Positions 11,265 to 23,105 are shown, counted from the first letter of the stretch. The stretch: 64,000 nt of DNA from Tamarix chinensis (GCA_030549775.1 CM060171.1:138292859-138356858), one strand, 5' to 3'. Made by a program: numbers and translations. Notes: generated by a model not told the origin, from the letters alone.

Positions 11265-13079
11265 AAGGTATATATAGTGTAACTACTAAACAAGGTCTAA
11301 TGAAGATGTCAAATGTCAATATCTCTTCAGTAGTGAGACGTATTTGATTCGCAGGCCAAGCCACGAAGCTTCCATGAGCTTCTAGTACTGTGGTTGCCTC
11401 ATCGCCCTCTTTATAACAAGGCAAGTGTGCACTGCCAATGATTGGAGTGTCAATACTCACCGGCCTTGTATTTAGGGCTAAATTGTACCTGTGGATTGTC
11501 TGCGTTTCAATATTATGACTGATGCGGACCCTTCCTTTCGCCAAAATTGTTGAAAGGTCATTCGCTAATAAGTCACATTTATACAAACCCTAAACAAAAA
11601 TATTACACATTATTAATAATTTATAACACCGAATACATTTAATAACAATTCATAGTTTGTAATGCTTACCTCGGGAAGAGTAGAAAGAAATGCATCAGCT
11701 TCACAACTATCTCTAACGCTATTTACATTAGGTATGTGAAGCTGATCATGGTCTACTGAATCGGATGGCTTATACCTTTGAGATTTAATAAATGACAACT
11801 CTTGCTCCATTGTTGCCATCCGTTCAAATGCCACGTTCAATTTTTGGGTGAGGATGGCGACTTGCTCATTAGTGCTACGAGAACCACGAGATCGAACACA
11901 TATGCTCGTTCTCGTAACACCCAATTCAATGCCCCTGTGTCTTCCAGGGTGTTCTACAATTCCTATAGCCTGAGCCACAATGCTATATTGGTCCACCTCC
12001 TCACCTTCTGACGTTTCAAGTTCGTTCTGTAAATTTAACTTATAGGAATAAGCATAATATAATAGTTTTCTAAAAGAAAAGTAAGTAGGGTTCTAGATAT
12101 CTACAAACTTACAATTTTTTTGGCTGCAACATCAACATATTCATTAATATATCCATCTCTTGTTGCTCTAGCCTTCTTCCATAATGTACCAATATTGATG
12201 GACGAGGTACATGGGTCCAAGTCTTGGGCTAGAAGCTACAAATAAAAAAATATTCTTAATTAAGAATATTATTATAAAATTCAACATTTACATGTAAATA
12301 GATAATCACAAAATGCATACCAACTCCTCTTCAAGGCCCGCATAGCCTTTGCGAGCCATATTATGCCGGTATTTATTTTTCTTGGCAATCTCTTTATTTT
12401 GGGTACTTTTTTCCTATATGACAAGCCAAAACATAATGACATGGTTATTTAAATATTAAGCATAATATTGGGATTGATACAAAAAGTTTAATTGTTATCT
12501 AACAAGTACCTTAAAATCCACCGTAAGACGATAAGCAATAAATTGGTTCCAACTTTCTTGATCGATGAAACCGTATCGTTTGGGTGGGTTCTGTCGTACA
12601 GAACCATCCTTCTTTCTATACTTTTTTCTACGAGCGAAATATGACCTAAAGGTTCTTAGACGCTCCCCACAATGTCTAAGAAGCCATTTCTTCCTACTCT
12701 CTGGGACATTGAACACTCTCTGCAAAATAATACATGTAGATGTATACCGATGTTAATGTAATAAAATTAATAACATTTGACATACAAAAATGATTACATA
12801 AAATAGCATATATACCATGATTTCCTGCCAAATATGCTCCTTATGACCCTGTGGAACTTGCTTCCAATTATTATAGGAGATAGGAACACGGTTACGGGTC
12901 ACAAGTGAAATATAGGTCAAGAACATATCTGCGTAAGGGCCGATGGGAAGATTGTAAATATTCCATCCCAACTCGACTACTTCTCCTCTATTCCTCATGT
13001 CTATGATAATTCTCATAATCGTAGGTCCTCTCTTCCCTTCTTCATCACTGCTATCCCTATCAATGTTTTTGTTGGCCAT
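9811..13079 (-). CDS. CACTA-encoded Transposase_24-type / Ulp1-like (C48) protease gene, 11 exons
   Basis: Minus-strand gene rebuilt from splice signals. Exons by descending coordinate: 13079-12816 (ATG start), 12719-12510, 12413-12321, 12235-12113, 12026-11670, 11589 to about 11290, about 11155-10822, 10703-10407, 10283-10205, 10118-10020, 9915-9811 (TAG stop). Nearly all introns have GT-AG borders, and phases agree across every defined junction. Exons 2-4 carry PESRKKWLLRHCGERL, KYRHNMARKGYAGLEEEL and ATRDGYINEYVD, typical of plant En/Spm Transposase_24 proteins. Exons 8-10 form an Ulp1-like C48 protease with HW in TEHWVLYAV, D in VYVFDSL, and Q and C in QQNDKDCGYYVC, so the active-site set is complete. 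Damage: an in-frame TAG at 10610-10612, and the exon 6/7 junction next to a (TA)n tract is unresolved, with a possible TAA at 11157-11159. About 750 residues. Recent decay, or function with a readthrough or misread base, cannot be separated. Confidence 0.82.
11216..11262. repeat. (TA)n microsatellite in the CACTA A gene
   Basis: About 22 TA units, inside what appears to be the intron between exons 6 and 7 of the Transposase_24/Ulp1 gene. It may have disturbed the neighbouring splice sites. Confidence 0.85.
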
Positions 13080-13880
13080 ATCTCTACAAAAAATAAATAA
13101 ATAAATTATGTTAGAATGTTATGTATTGAGCATAATAATGTGCTATTATATTATCGATACGAATCATGCTTAGAAAGAATTAATCTCAAATATATCATGC
13201 TATTCTATATATATATATACGAATCATGCTAACACGTTTCCAAAAATATATTAATACTAACCCTAACCCTAACCCTAATTAACCATAATTAACCATAATA
13301 AACGATAAACCCTAACCCTAACCCTAGCTAATTAACCATAATTTATTATAATAAAACCTAACCCTAAACCACAAAAAAACTAATCCCTAAACCTAGCTAA
13401 ATGTAATTAAAGCATAATATATAAATCATATTATTAATTATTATTATTATTATTATTATCATACACAATTATTTCTCTCTATTTAATTATTCACTTTTAT
13501 CTATTCCTTATTCTCTATATCTATTTAATCCTCATCAAATAGCAATCATTAACATATGCATATGTAAAATATATTTGCATTTCATTATATGACATTTCCT
13601 ATATCTTATTGTTAGTCTCCTATACATATTAATGAAAATGTGTGTGTGTGTGTGTGTATATATATATAGTTTTTATGAGTGAAAATGTATATAATTCTAC
13701 ACTCACATTCATATTATATATAGTAAAGGTCTCGGCCAACACATGCATTTGTTAATATATAACAATAACGCAACAAATTCAACAATTTTCAGCCAATACA
13801 TACAACAACACATTTTCGAACGACAAACCACAATCTTTCAATAACAAACAAACGAAACCTTGTAGCAACATGCATGCATT

Positions 13881-13912
<32 letters not shown>

Positions 13913-14265
13913 TAAGTAGATAAAAAGTTACGAGAGGAAGAACAAACACATACATAAAGTGAGCTAGCTACAAACACGACGGTGATCGAGAATGTTGAGA
14001 GAGGCAAGGGCTTCAAACACATCGACGGAGGATGAAGGTGCAAGTGCTAGCTAGCTTCGGAACAATGACAGCACGCACATGCAGAGCCGGCAATGGCAGA
14101 GGCGTGGTGGAGAGTTGGCGGTGCGAGGGTTTCCTTTACTTGAGAGGAGCCGGTGTGGTGGTGCGAGGGTTTGCAAGGAGAAGGAGAGTAAGAGAACGAA
14201 GGTGCAGAGAGTCTGAAAATTTTGGCACAAAACAGAACTGAACGAAATATAAGTTTGATTTTGGA
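13080..14265 (-). promoter_or_regulatory. CACTA A 5' leader region with telomere-like repeats
   Basis: Upstream of the start codon on the minus strand. It contains CCCTAA triplicates at 13261-13278 and 13309-13326, (TA)n at 13881-13906, and a GC-richer block (about 14040-14240) conserved at the matching position in elements C (about 27090-27260) and E (about 58670-58780). Conservation across copies suggests a leader exon or promoter; no TATA box or start site was assigned. Confidence 0.5.
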
Positions 14266-14267
14266 GT

Positions 14268-14600
14268 TTTAATAACGGTTCCTAAGAGAACCGTTATTAA
14301 AAAGAGGATTTAATAACGGTTTCTGAGAGAACCGTTATTAAAACATCTTTTAATAATGGTTCTTCCAGGAACCGTTATTAAAAGCTTCTGACTTTTGACA
14401 ACGGTTCTAATATGAACCATTATTAAATTCTCTTTTAATAACGGTTTACCTGAAACCGTTATTAAAAGATCCGTGCAAATTATAACGTTGCCCTTTTAAT
14501 AACGGTTTTTAGCTAGAACCGTTATCAAAACTCTCCCGCCCATTAATTTTTACGCGTTTGACAATGGTTGTCGAACTACCGTTATTAATGTCCCGTTATT
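14268..14600. repeat. CACTA A subterminal AATAACGGTT palindrome array
   Basis: About seven hairpin-like pairs TTTTAATAACGGTT(N5-9)AACCGTTATTAAAA, the usual location of transposase-binding sites in En/Spm elements. Each repeat contains AACGG and CpG sites. Confidence 0.85.
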
Positions 14601-14625
14601 ATTTCCCGTTTTCCTAGTAGTGACA

Positions 14626-15973
14626 TGTGAACTATTTTCATGTCCAAACTTTCATCTCAATATTAAAGGTGTAATTCTAACAAGTATATTTAATGTCTCT
14701 TGGTATTTATGACTTGACTTTTGATAATGATTAGAGGAAGAGAAAATACTCTTTGAACTCATGACAATGCTTCAGTTCCATTAGGTTTGTATTATAAATG
14801 GGGGAAGACGCTTGGAATTTATGACTTGACTTTTCATGACTTATTTATTTTAATGTAGAAAGTTGTTTTGTTTTTTCTAGTAATTTAAATTTCTAGATAT
14901 TGAAAATTTGGAATTTGATTATTTCAATTCATGCATATAGAAAAACTTGTGGCTCTTTGAATTTTTGTATGTATGCCTTTTTGGAGGGTAGTGCCAAGTT
15001 CTGCCTCGCCAGAGATTGTGTTTTCATCTTTCATTTTTGATCCCATTTGACGTGGGTAAACAGTGTGATGTTAATACGAAGTTTAATCTAATGAAAAAAA
15101 TAACACTTGTACTTCCACACACAATTAGTCTTAATATGTGTGAACTTAGTATATCAATATAGAGTTCTGCTGTTATAATACTAGTTAGTTACAGCAAACT
15201 AATATAGAGAATAAGTATCTTCAATAAGTATTCTCATAATTTCATTTATATATTTAGAAATGAATTAAAATAATGATGTCTAACGAAATAACTTTTCTTT
15301 CCATCAAATGACATTATATTATCACATTACAGTCCAAAGAGGAAGCATGAAAACAAATAACTCCATGAGATAGAGATGAAGATGAAGACAGGAAATACGC
15401 ACCGATATATAGCTAGCTGGAACGTAACTGTTAGCCAATGAGGAATTAACTCAGTAAAATAATAATTATTTTTTTTAATTTTTATTTTTAATATAGTTGG
15501 TTCGTTCGTTCACTAGGCAATAGTATAAGAAACTTTTCTATGGATTCAGAAGTTTAACAAGTGCAAAGGCGGTAGACGTCTTTTTCATAGTTAGATCAAG
15601 CAACCGTGAACCCTTCTTTTCGCGCGCACAGCCCTCTCCTGAGTCAATCGCTTGAGTTTCACTGCATGTGGTCCAGACTCTTGAGTCGGCACGACGTGAT
15701 ATCAATCTAACCCAAAATCGGTTATCCAAATAGAATAATTTTATTTTTATTTCAATCCATTTATTATTATTATTATTGTTATTATTATACCTTTGATCAA
15801 AATTCCAAACAATCCTACCTTATCTGCATTATCCCAAAGTTATCTAAATTTAATAATGATTCATGTAGAAACACTCTAAACCTTAACCGAATGCTCGAAT
15901 ATAAACTCAAATCCTAACAAAACTAAAGTTAAACCTAATAAGCTAGCAATATTTTACTTCAAAACAATGTTCT
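14626..15973. other. Intergenic DNA, no element recognised
   Basis: Mostly AT-rich. A GC-richer patch at about 15560-15720 stands out from its surroundings but has no ORF or RNA fold I can name. It may be old host DNA. Confidence 0.4.
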
Positions 15974-16075
15974 GTCTTCTAATGATTCAAGTCCATATAC
16001 TAAAGATAAAGAGGATCCAGTATCTTTTTAGCTCCAGATTTTATTTTATTTTAGATACAAGTTTTATCATGTTGG
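15974..16075 (+). repeat. Ty1/copia LTR, left piece (split by CACTA B)
   Basis: Aligns with 38670-38770: both have the ATTCAAG...TATACTAAAGATAAAG block followed by a TTTTAGATA...TTTTATC block. It breaks at 16075, exactly where CACTA B starts, and the alignment resumes at 25120. The outer LTR border is approximate. Confidence 0.7.
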
Positions 16076-16129
16076 CACTAGCAGATGAATTGGATTAAAC
16101 TGCAGCCAGTATAAGGCAGTTTTAAAACT

Positions 16130-16500
16130 AAGCCGTTGTCTATTCTATTGTTTAATAAGAAAAAAAAAACACGGAGGGAGCATTTTGTCAATTTAAGCGG
16201 AATATATATAAGATGGTTATAAATTAAAACCGTTGTGTATATCCTTAACGAGAGAGGTGAATATCGGATAAGGATATATACAACAATTTTAGCTTATAAC
16301 CGTCATGCACACATTAAGAGTGCATAAGGGAATACGCGGTGATTGTAATTTAAAGCCGTCATGTATACCCTTAGCCGATATTTACCTCTCTCTCTAAGGG
16401 TATATACGATGGTTTTAATTTACAATTACCGTATATATTCTTTTGTACTATTAGGGTATACACGACATTTATAAGTTAAAATTATCGTGTATACCCTTCT
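16130..16500. repeat. CACTA B left subterminal repeats
   Basis: At least six diverged units of (A/G)ACCGT(T/C)GTGTATACCCTT in both orientations. Matching units occur near the right end (about 24755-25090). Confidence 0.6.
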
Positions 16501-16683
16501 TCCTCCAATTTTTTTACTTCATCATTCTTTAACATAGAATCGCATACAACTTTTTATTTTACCTCTTGATATCCAAATAATGTTGTTTGAAGAGATGAAG
16601 CACTGCAATCGCCGTTGTTCTTCTCTCTTCTCTTCACCGGAGTTCTTACTTATTTTTCCTCATCTTTAGTTAACCGTTGTCGC

Positions 16684-16685
<2 letters not shown>

Positions 16686-16720
<35 letters not shown>
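16686..16720. repeat. (TC)n microsatellite
   Basis: About 17 uninterrupted TC units in the pyrimidine-rich leader of CACTA B. Confidence 0.9.
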
Positions 16721-16723
<3 letters not shown>

Positions 16724-17129
16724 ATAGTATTTTTATTATTTTTGTGTTCTTCTTTTCTTTGAAGTGTAGGCTTTTTGTATAAATTTCTCTATTTTCTAAA
16801 TTTTGCTTTTGTCTTGCCTATTCAATCTCTTTCATGTATATTTATATTATATATGATGTTGTGGTGTATATCTGTACATTTTATGTTTTTAGTTTTTGAG
16901 TTGATATGTCTTGTGAAGATATATTATCAAACTATATATTTCAAAAAATAGAGTCTATAAACAAAATTGATAGCACTTTGTAGAAATCATGGCATTGTTA
17001 TTAGTGTAAATGTTGTTGTGGTGTATATGTATTTTGGGTATGTTGGTAGTTTTTGCTTGAATGGACTAATGTTGTCAAATTTCCCATTTTTATTTGTAAT
17101 TTAGAGGTTGAACTATACTTATTTATTAT

Positions 17130-19330
17130 TATGGATCGTAAATGGAAACATGCAAGTAGGTTATCTAGAGAATATATAGGCGATATGCAAGACTTCATTA
17201 AGTTAGCCATTGAACATTCAAAATATCCTTTATAGATATCTTGCCTATGTGTAAATTATAGTAATATGATAAGAAGAGGGGTTAATGAGATGTGAGATCA
17301 TCTTATTATCCATGGAATTGATAAGATTTATACAAAGTGGATATGGCATGGAAATCCACTTTTTAATGAACCTAGTGTGGTTGACCATGATGATGTTGAA
17401 ATTGAAGATAATTTTGCTTACATGAAAAATCTGGCCAACAATGTTGAAGAACATTTTAGAGACCGTATGAAAATGTTTGAAAAGTTAGTTAATGACTCTG
17501 AGATGCTTTGTACAATGGTTGTACTAAATTTATAAAATTATCCACTATGTTACGGTTGTACAATTTGAAGGTAGGTAATGGAGAGAGCGAGAAAAGCTTT
17601 ACTTCTCTTCGTGAGATCCTAAAAGAAATGCTTTCATAGGAAAATGTACTTCCTCCCTTTACTTATAAAGCTAAGAGGATTATGTGTTCTATAGGTTTGA
17701 ATTATGAAAGATTCATGCATGTCCTAACGATTACATTTTTTTATTATAATGAATATGCATAGTCAAATAGTTGTACTTAGTGTTAAATGTCAAGATACAA
17801 GAGGTATAAGGTTCCTAATAAGGTGTTGTGGTACTTTTTAATTATACCACATTTACAACATATGTTTCATAATGAGAAAAATGAAGATAACTTTATATGG
17901 CATATGAAAGGAAGGATTTCTGATGACAAGCTTATACATCTTGCAGATTCTCCTTTATGGAAGATGATTAATTCTGTATACCCTAATTTTGGTAATGAAG
18001 CTAGAATCCTAGGGGTTGCACTCTGTTGAGATGAAATGAACCCTTTTAATGAAAACACCAACTATAGTTTATGACCTATTATTCCAATGAGCTACAACCT
18101 TTCCCCATCATTATGCATGATGAGAAAATGGATGATGCTATCCTTATATCTAGTTCAAAGCAATCGGGTAATGACATTGACGTTTATTTGACTCCTCTTA
18201 TTAAGGATTTAAAGTACATGTGGGATCATGGAGTTGAAGTAGTTGATGCGTAGAGTTAGAGTCTTTTAATTTGAGAGTGATGCTATTTTATACTATAAAT
18301 GATTTTCCTTCTTATGATATTTTTTCCAATTATAGTGTGCATGGACACTATGTATGTCATATTTGTGAAGATAATACAAACTTTCTCTAGTTACTAAAGA
18401 TTATGAAGATTGCTTATCTCAGACATCATAGATTCTTGCTTTAGAATCATCATTATAGTATTTGATAAGTAAAAGACTTTGAATGCTAAAGAAAAGATTT
18501 TGATGAAAAGATTGAAGAAGCGAGATCCTAGAATCCTCTCATCGGATTTCAAGTATTTGAAAAAGTAAAAGAGTTGAACGCGTCTTCCAAAAAAGGCACT
18601 AAGAAAAAAGTCCCTTCAAGCAAGTGGAAGAAGAGTTCAATCTTATTTAACCTTTCATAGTAGAAGAACTTAGACGTACGACATTCTCTTGATATGATGC
18701 ATATAAAGAAACATTTATCTGATTGTCTAATTGGCATACTTTTTAATGTGCCAAAAAAATGCTAAGGATGGATCAATGCTCGATTGGACTTGGTGGACAT
18801 AGGTATAAGAATAGAATTACATCCACAAAAGGTGGGAAATAGAACTCGTTTACCTCCTACTTGTTATACCCTTCCTCAAAGAGAGAAGATCTCTTTTTTT
18901 TGAGTGCTTGTACAGAGTGAAGGTTCCTAAAGGATTTTCATCAAATGTCAAGAAAATTGTTTCGATGAAAGATTTAAAGTTAGTATGTATGAAATATTAC
19001 GATCATCATATTCTCATTCGATACTTATTGATGATTGCTATACATTCTATCTTACCAAATTTTGTTAGTGGGTTTAAAGTGTTGTCACCATATTTTGTTT
19101 CTTTTTCAAGGAGCAATATAGTAATGTTATTGACCCTGCATGGTTGGACAAATTGTAGAGTGAAATTATAGTTATATTATGCCATCTTGATATGTATTTT
19201 CCTCCATCATTATTTATAATCATGATTCATTTTACAATTCACTTGGTTAGGGAGGCTAGATTATGTGGGCTAATTCATTTGTATTGGATGTAGCCATTTG
19301 AAAGGTGTATGAAATAGGAGGGTTTAATCC
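17130..19330 (+). pseudogene. TNP2-type CACTA transposase, decayed (element B)
   Basis: Relic of the main CACTA transposase. It opens with MDRKWKHASRLSREY (17131), the standard start of the transposase-associated domain, followed by a W-x-WHG-like block (about 17340). Later blocks in shifting frames match the tnp2 family: ARILGVAL (about 18000), NDIDVYLTPLIKDLKYMW (about 18172-18225), VKVPKGFSSNVKKIVSMKDLKL (about 18916-18980), and VREARLCGL...PFERCMK (about 19245-19310), the usual end region. Many stops and indels separate them. The order is complete from N- to C-terminal part, so this was a full-length gene, now inactive. Confidence 0.82.
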
Positions 19331-19488
19331 ATTGGATTTTTTCAAGAAAATTCATATCTTTCAAGTAATCATAAGGTTTATATGTCTTCGTATGCATATG
19401 TTTATATCATGAAAGATATGGATTTACTTATAAAAAAAAAAAATGTGTATTATTCTTTTGAACACCATGTACTATTGCTTTCTGCTTT

Positions 19489-19940
19489 ATGACTGTTGCT
19501 GCTCCTCCTTCTCCTCCTCCTCCTCCTTCTCCTACTATTGTTACTACTGCTGTTCTCCTGATATGGTTGATCCTCCTCCTCCTCCCCCTCCTCCTCCTTC
19601 TCCTCCTACTACTACTATTGTTGCTGGTGGTGGTGGTGGTGGTTGTGGATGCTCCTTTTCCTACTTCTACTACCACTAATATTATTAACATTGCTACTAA
19701 TCCTGCGCCTGCTACTAATGCTCCTGCTCTTGCTTCTACCTCCTCCTCCTCCTACTTCTGTTGTTGTTGTTGCTGCTGCTCCTACTACTCATACTGCTTC
19801 TACTACTACTACTCCAACTCCAACTGCTGCTATTGCTCTTACTACTACTCCTATTCTTGCTCCTTCTGCTCCTGCTCCTACTACTCTTACTCCTGCTCCT
19901 GCTACCGTTGCTACTATTGATGTTGCTGCTACTTGAAGAT
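19489..19940 (+). pseudogene. Pro/Thr/Ser/Ala-rich exon relic of CACTA B
   Basis: Trinucleotide-like pyrimidine-rich stretch. Plus-strand frames read Pro runs, then Gly runs, then a Pro/Ala/Thr-rich segment ending in a stop at 19934-19936; keeping one composition throughout needs two frame changes. Plant CACTA Transposase_24-type genes often begin with such a tract, and the position downstream of TNP2 fits. It could also be a plain expanded microsatellite. Poly-Leu and poly-Ser readings in other frames are shadows. Confidence 0.45.
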
Positions 19941-20289
19941 GGATCCATAGTCACTCTTGTTTGCTTCATTTTTTTTAACATTCATTGGGTACTAGTGATA
20001 TTGCAACCATCTTTAGAGACCATATGCAACACCCCAAAAATTTTATAATCTAAAGTTTAAATATTTAACCTTGTATCTGAAATAATTAAATCTTTAAATT
20101 ATTGATTAAATTATTTTATGGGACTTTGATTTAAAAAATAAATAAAATTATTTAATAAACTAATATAATTATTTTTATCATTTTATCTTACTTTTTTTAT
20201 TGAAATAAATCTCAAACCCATAATTTTACCAATTTTTTTTTAAATTAATACCATAATTTTTGGACTGCCTAATTTCTAATCCTAACTCT

Positions 20290-21460
20290 AAAAATATTTT
20301 CCTTTTCTTTTTTTCTCATTTTCCTTTTTTTCCTTCCTTTTCTTTCTTTTCTTTCCTTCTCCTTCCTTAGGCCGGCCCAAACCACCCCTTTCTTTTCTTT
20401 CTCTTCTCCCCCACACGGGCCAACCTAGTTTTCCCTTTTCTTTTTCTTTTTTTCCCTTTCTCTTCTTTTTCCCCTCGAGCTAGCTAGCCTTTTTTTTTCC
20501 TCTTTCCTTTCTTTTCCTTAGACTGACCCAACCTTTCCTCTTCCCCTTCTTCCTTGTCTTCACCCTTTGCCAAATAGTCCCCCACCACCCCTCCCCCTCA
20601 CATGCCCTTTCTTTCCCCTTGTACCCTTACACCTCTGTTATCCTACATTGCCCCCTTTACCGACGAGATGCCTTGCACCACCTTCTCCCCCTACTATCCC
20701 TTTCCCTCCTTTTTTGGCTCTAAAACCCTTGACCTTCCCTTCCTCGCATGCCTTTCCCCTTCAATTTTTGTCCCTATCCTTATCGCCCTTGCTTTTCTCC
20801 TCTACTTAAGACTTTCTCCCTACACACCACACCTAACCCAAGACCTCCTCTCCCCCTTTTCTTTTTCTTCTCATTCTTTTCTTCTTCTCTACCTCATTCT
20901 CCCTCAAGCTCATCTCTTCTCTCTGCAAACCTCTCTTCTCCTTTTCTCCCTTATTTTCCTACCAAAATTTTCCCATTCAACACCCTGGCCCCCTCCGTTG
21001 TCTCCACTACCAACCTAGCCTCCATGACGCCAACTCCTCCCCTACCTCCTCTTTACACTGCCTCGAGCAACCAACACCAGCCTACCCCTATAGCCGGCCT
21101 CCCTTTTCTTTTTTCTTCTCCCCTTAACCCCTATAACCGCCACCCTTAGCCACCACTTCTCCTCCCTTTCCTCCACCAGCACAACTTCCCCCCAGCCGCC
21201 TGCTACTACCTCAACCTCCCCCTGCACCACCTTACTTGATCCACCTTGCCTTTCTACCTTCTCTTTCTCTTCTTCTCCTTTATTCCTCTTCTCCCTCCCT
21301 TCTCTACACCTTTCTTCTATATCCCATGCCTCCGTCTCAGCTACCTCCGAGCCACCTCACCATGACCTCCAACCACCATCCACCTCCTACCTCACCTCTA
21401 CACACAACAACCAACACCAACACCCCCAAACTCCCTGAAACACTTTAGTCGAGCCACCCC
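20290..21460. repeat. Pyrimidine-rich block of the solo LTR
   Basis: Over 1 kb of C/T-rich DNA starting about 265 bp after the LTR start. The same block occurs at the same offset in the LTRs at 32752 (33000-33880) and, reversed, at 45434 (45180-44360). The Pro/Ser/Leu-rich ORFs here, up to 138 codons, follow from composition and are not conserved in frame. Confidence 0.7.
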
Positions 21461-21984
21461 ATGCTTTCCATTTCTTTCTCCTTCATTTGTTTGTATGGCT
21501 CATATTGCACATGTAGCATGAGTTATGATGTACATTTTAGTATATTTTTGAATAATATTAAGGTATAAGGTAGTTTGTTAATGTTATAATTAATAAATAT
21601 TTTGATAAAAATATTTATTTTATTTATCTAATATTAATATTATATTATGACATTATTTTTAGGTACAAAATTTTATTAAATGGAGCCTAACTAATTTTAA
21701 CTGGATACTGATAAAGTTTTTTTTTGGAAATAAGGTAACCGTTATACCCCACTAAAATATTTGGATTATCATATGTTAGCATATTAGGGTTTATGGCATG
21801 TGATTTGTGTAGATATGATATGTTACAAATGATCCCATGATTATGAATGTTATCTTGTGTGTGAAAGGGTAATTAAGAAGTGGTATAATGTTTGATGGTG
21901 GATGTTATGTGTATATAAAATGCTAGGTGGGATATGGATGGACACTTGTAGTAAAAATATTACTACTATGAGCCTTAGGGATAA

Positions 21985-22710
21985 TTTGGTAATTTGATAA
22001 GTGCAAAAGTGGTTATCTTAATAATTATATGAGATATGAAGTAATTGGTGTTAAGTATGATAATAGGAGTTTGCAGTGTTAGTAATGCATGTTTGGGTAT
22101 GATTATTAGTATTATATGATCTAGGGGCATTTTGGTAATTTTACATGTACAATAGGGTTATTTAAATAAATATGTATGAAAAGTGATAATTTGTGCTAAG
22201 TATGAAAATAGGAGTTTATTGTCTTAGTATCACTTATTTGACCATGATAATCAATAATATATGGTCTAGGGGCATTTTGGTAGTTTTTTATGTAATATGG
22301 TGATTGGTCTAATAAACATGCATGATAATTATAAATTAATGTTAAATATGACAATAGGAGTTTATAGTCTTATTATCACTTGTTTAAGTATGATAATCAA
22401 TAATATATGGTCTATGGGTATTTTGGTAATTTTACATGTAATATGGTGATTGGTCTAATAAACATGCATGATAAGTATAACTTGATGTTAAATATGATAA
22501 TAGGGGTTTATTGTCTTAGTATCACTTATTTAAGCATGATAATTAATATTATATGATCTGGGGGTATTTTGGTAATTTTATATGCAATATCGTGATTAGT
22601 TTAATAAACATGCATGATCGGTATAAATTAATGTCAAATATGATAATGGGGGTTTACTCTCTTAGTACCACTTATTTGAACATGATAATCAATAATAATA
22701 TTGTCTTGTT
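21985..22710 (+). repeat. Tandem array, 146-bp unit, about 5 copies
   Basis: The TTTGGTAATTT landmark recurs at 21985, 22131, 22276, 22422 and 22568, spacing 145-146 bp. Each unit also contains an AATAGGAGTTT block and a TATATGGTCTAGGGG-type block. Confidence 0.88.
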
Positions 22711-22836
22711 AGGATACTGTGCTACTCTTATGTGCCAGTATGATCGAGGTATCTTAGTGTTTTTAGGTTTGTGATCTCCCCTCGAGTAAATAAAAATGGA
22801 ATTGTGTGATAATTAAATGGAATTGATTATTGGGAT

Positions 22837-23105
22837 ATATCGGTAGCAGCCTTTGAGCCTACTTGAGTTTCAGTAGCAACCTTTGAACCTACTTGTGTAT
22901 CGGTAGTATCCTTTGAGCCTACCTGAGTTTTCGTAGCAGCCTTTGAGCCTACCTATGTATCGGTAGTAACCTTTGAGACTACTTGAATTTCGATAGTTGT
23001 CTTTGAGCCTACATATGTATTGGTAGTAGTCTTTGAACCTACTTGAGTTTTGATAGCAATCTCTAAGCCTACCTGTGAGTTGGTGGCAACCTTTGTGCCT
23101 ACCAT
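22837..23105 (+). repeat. Tandem array, ~33-bp unit, 8 copies with dimeric order
   Basis: Eight units of TCGGTAGCAGCCTTTGAGCCTACCT type. Linkers alternate between GAGTTT and GTGTAT forms, suggesting growth as a 66-bp dimer. Confidence 0.85.

Larger units (their letters stand above)
9280..14622 (-). mobile_element. CACTA (En/Spm) transposon A, complete, 5.3 kb
   Basis: Begins CACTACCC at 9280, ends GTAGTG at 14622 (complement CACTAC), with 3-bp TSD ACA at 9277-9279 and 14623-14625. Both ends carry subterminal arrays of AATAACGGTT and AACCGTTATT in inverted pairs: about 9298-9495 on the left and, more densely, 14268-14600 on the right. The single gene (9811-13079) runs on the minus strand, so the right end is the 5' side. 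No TNP2 transposase was found inside, so movement would need TNP2 from elsewhere; element E, same family, has a TNP2 relative. Elements C and E share its termini and leader. Confidence 0.93.

Noticed and set aside
13257..13330. Interstitial telomere from chromosome fusion
   Set aside because: Only short CCCTAA blocks, inside a transposon, and present at the same relative place in another copy; inheritance with the element explains it.
15560..15720. Possible tRNA or snRNA in the GC-richer patch
   Set aside because: No T-loop GGTTCGAATCC-like box, cloverleaf or snRNA promoter element could be identified by eye.
19428..20048. Long ORFs of poly-Leu, poly-Pro, poly-Ser and poly-Arg up to 143 codons
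   Set aside because: Overlapping frames over pyrimidine-rich trinucleotide DNA. Only the Pro/Thr/Ala frame has a plausible role, as a CACTA exon relic.
20567..21448. Pro/Ser/Phe-rich ORFs of 70-138 codons
   Set aside because: They lie wholly inside the solo LTR's pyrimidine-rich block; other LTR copies share composition but not frame.
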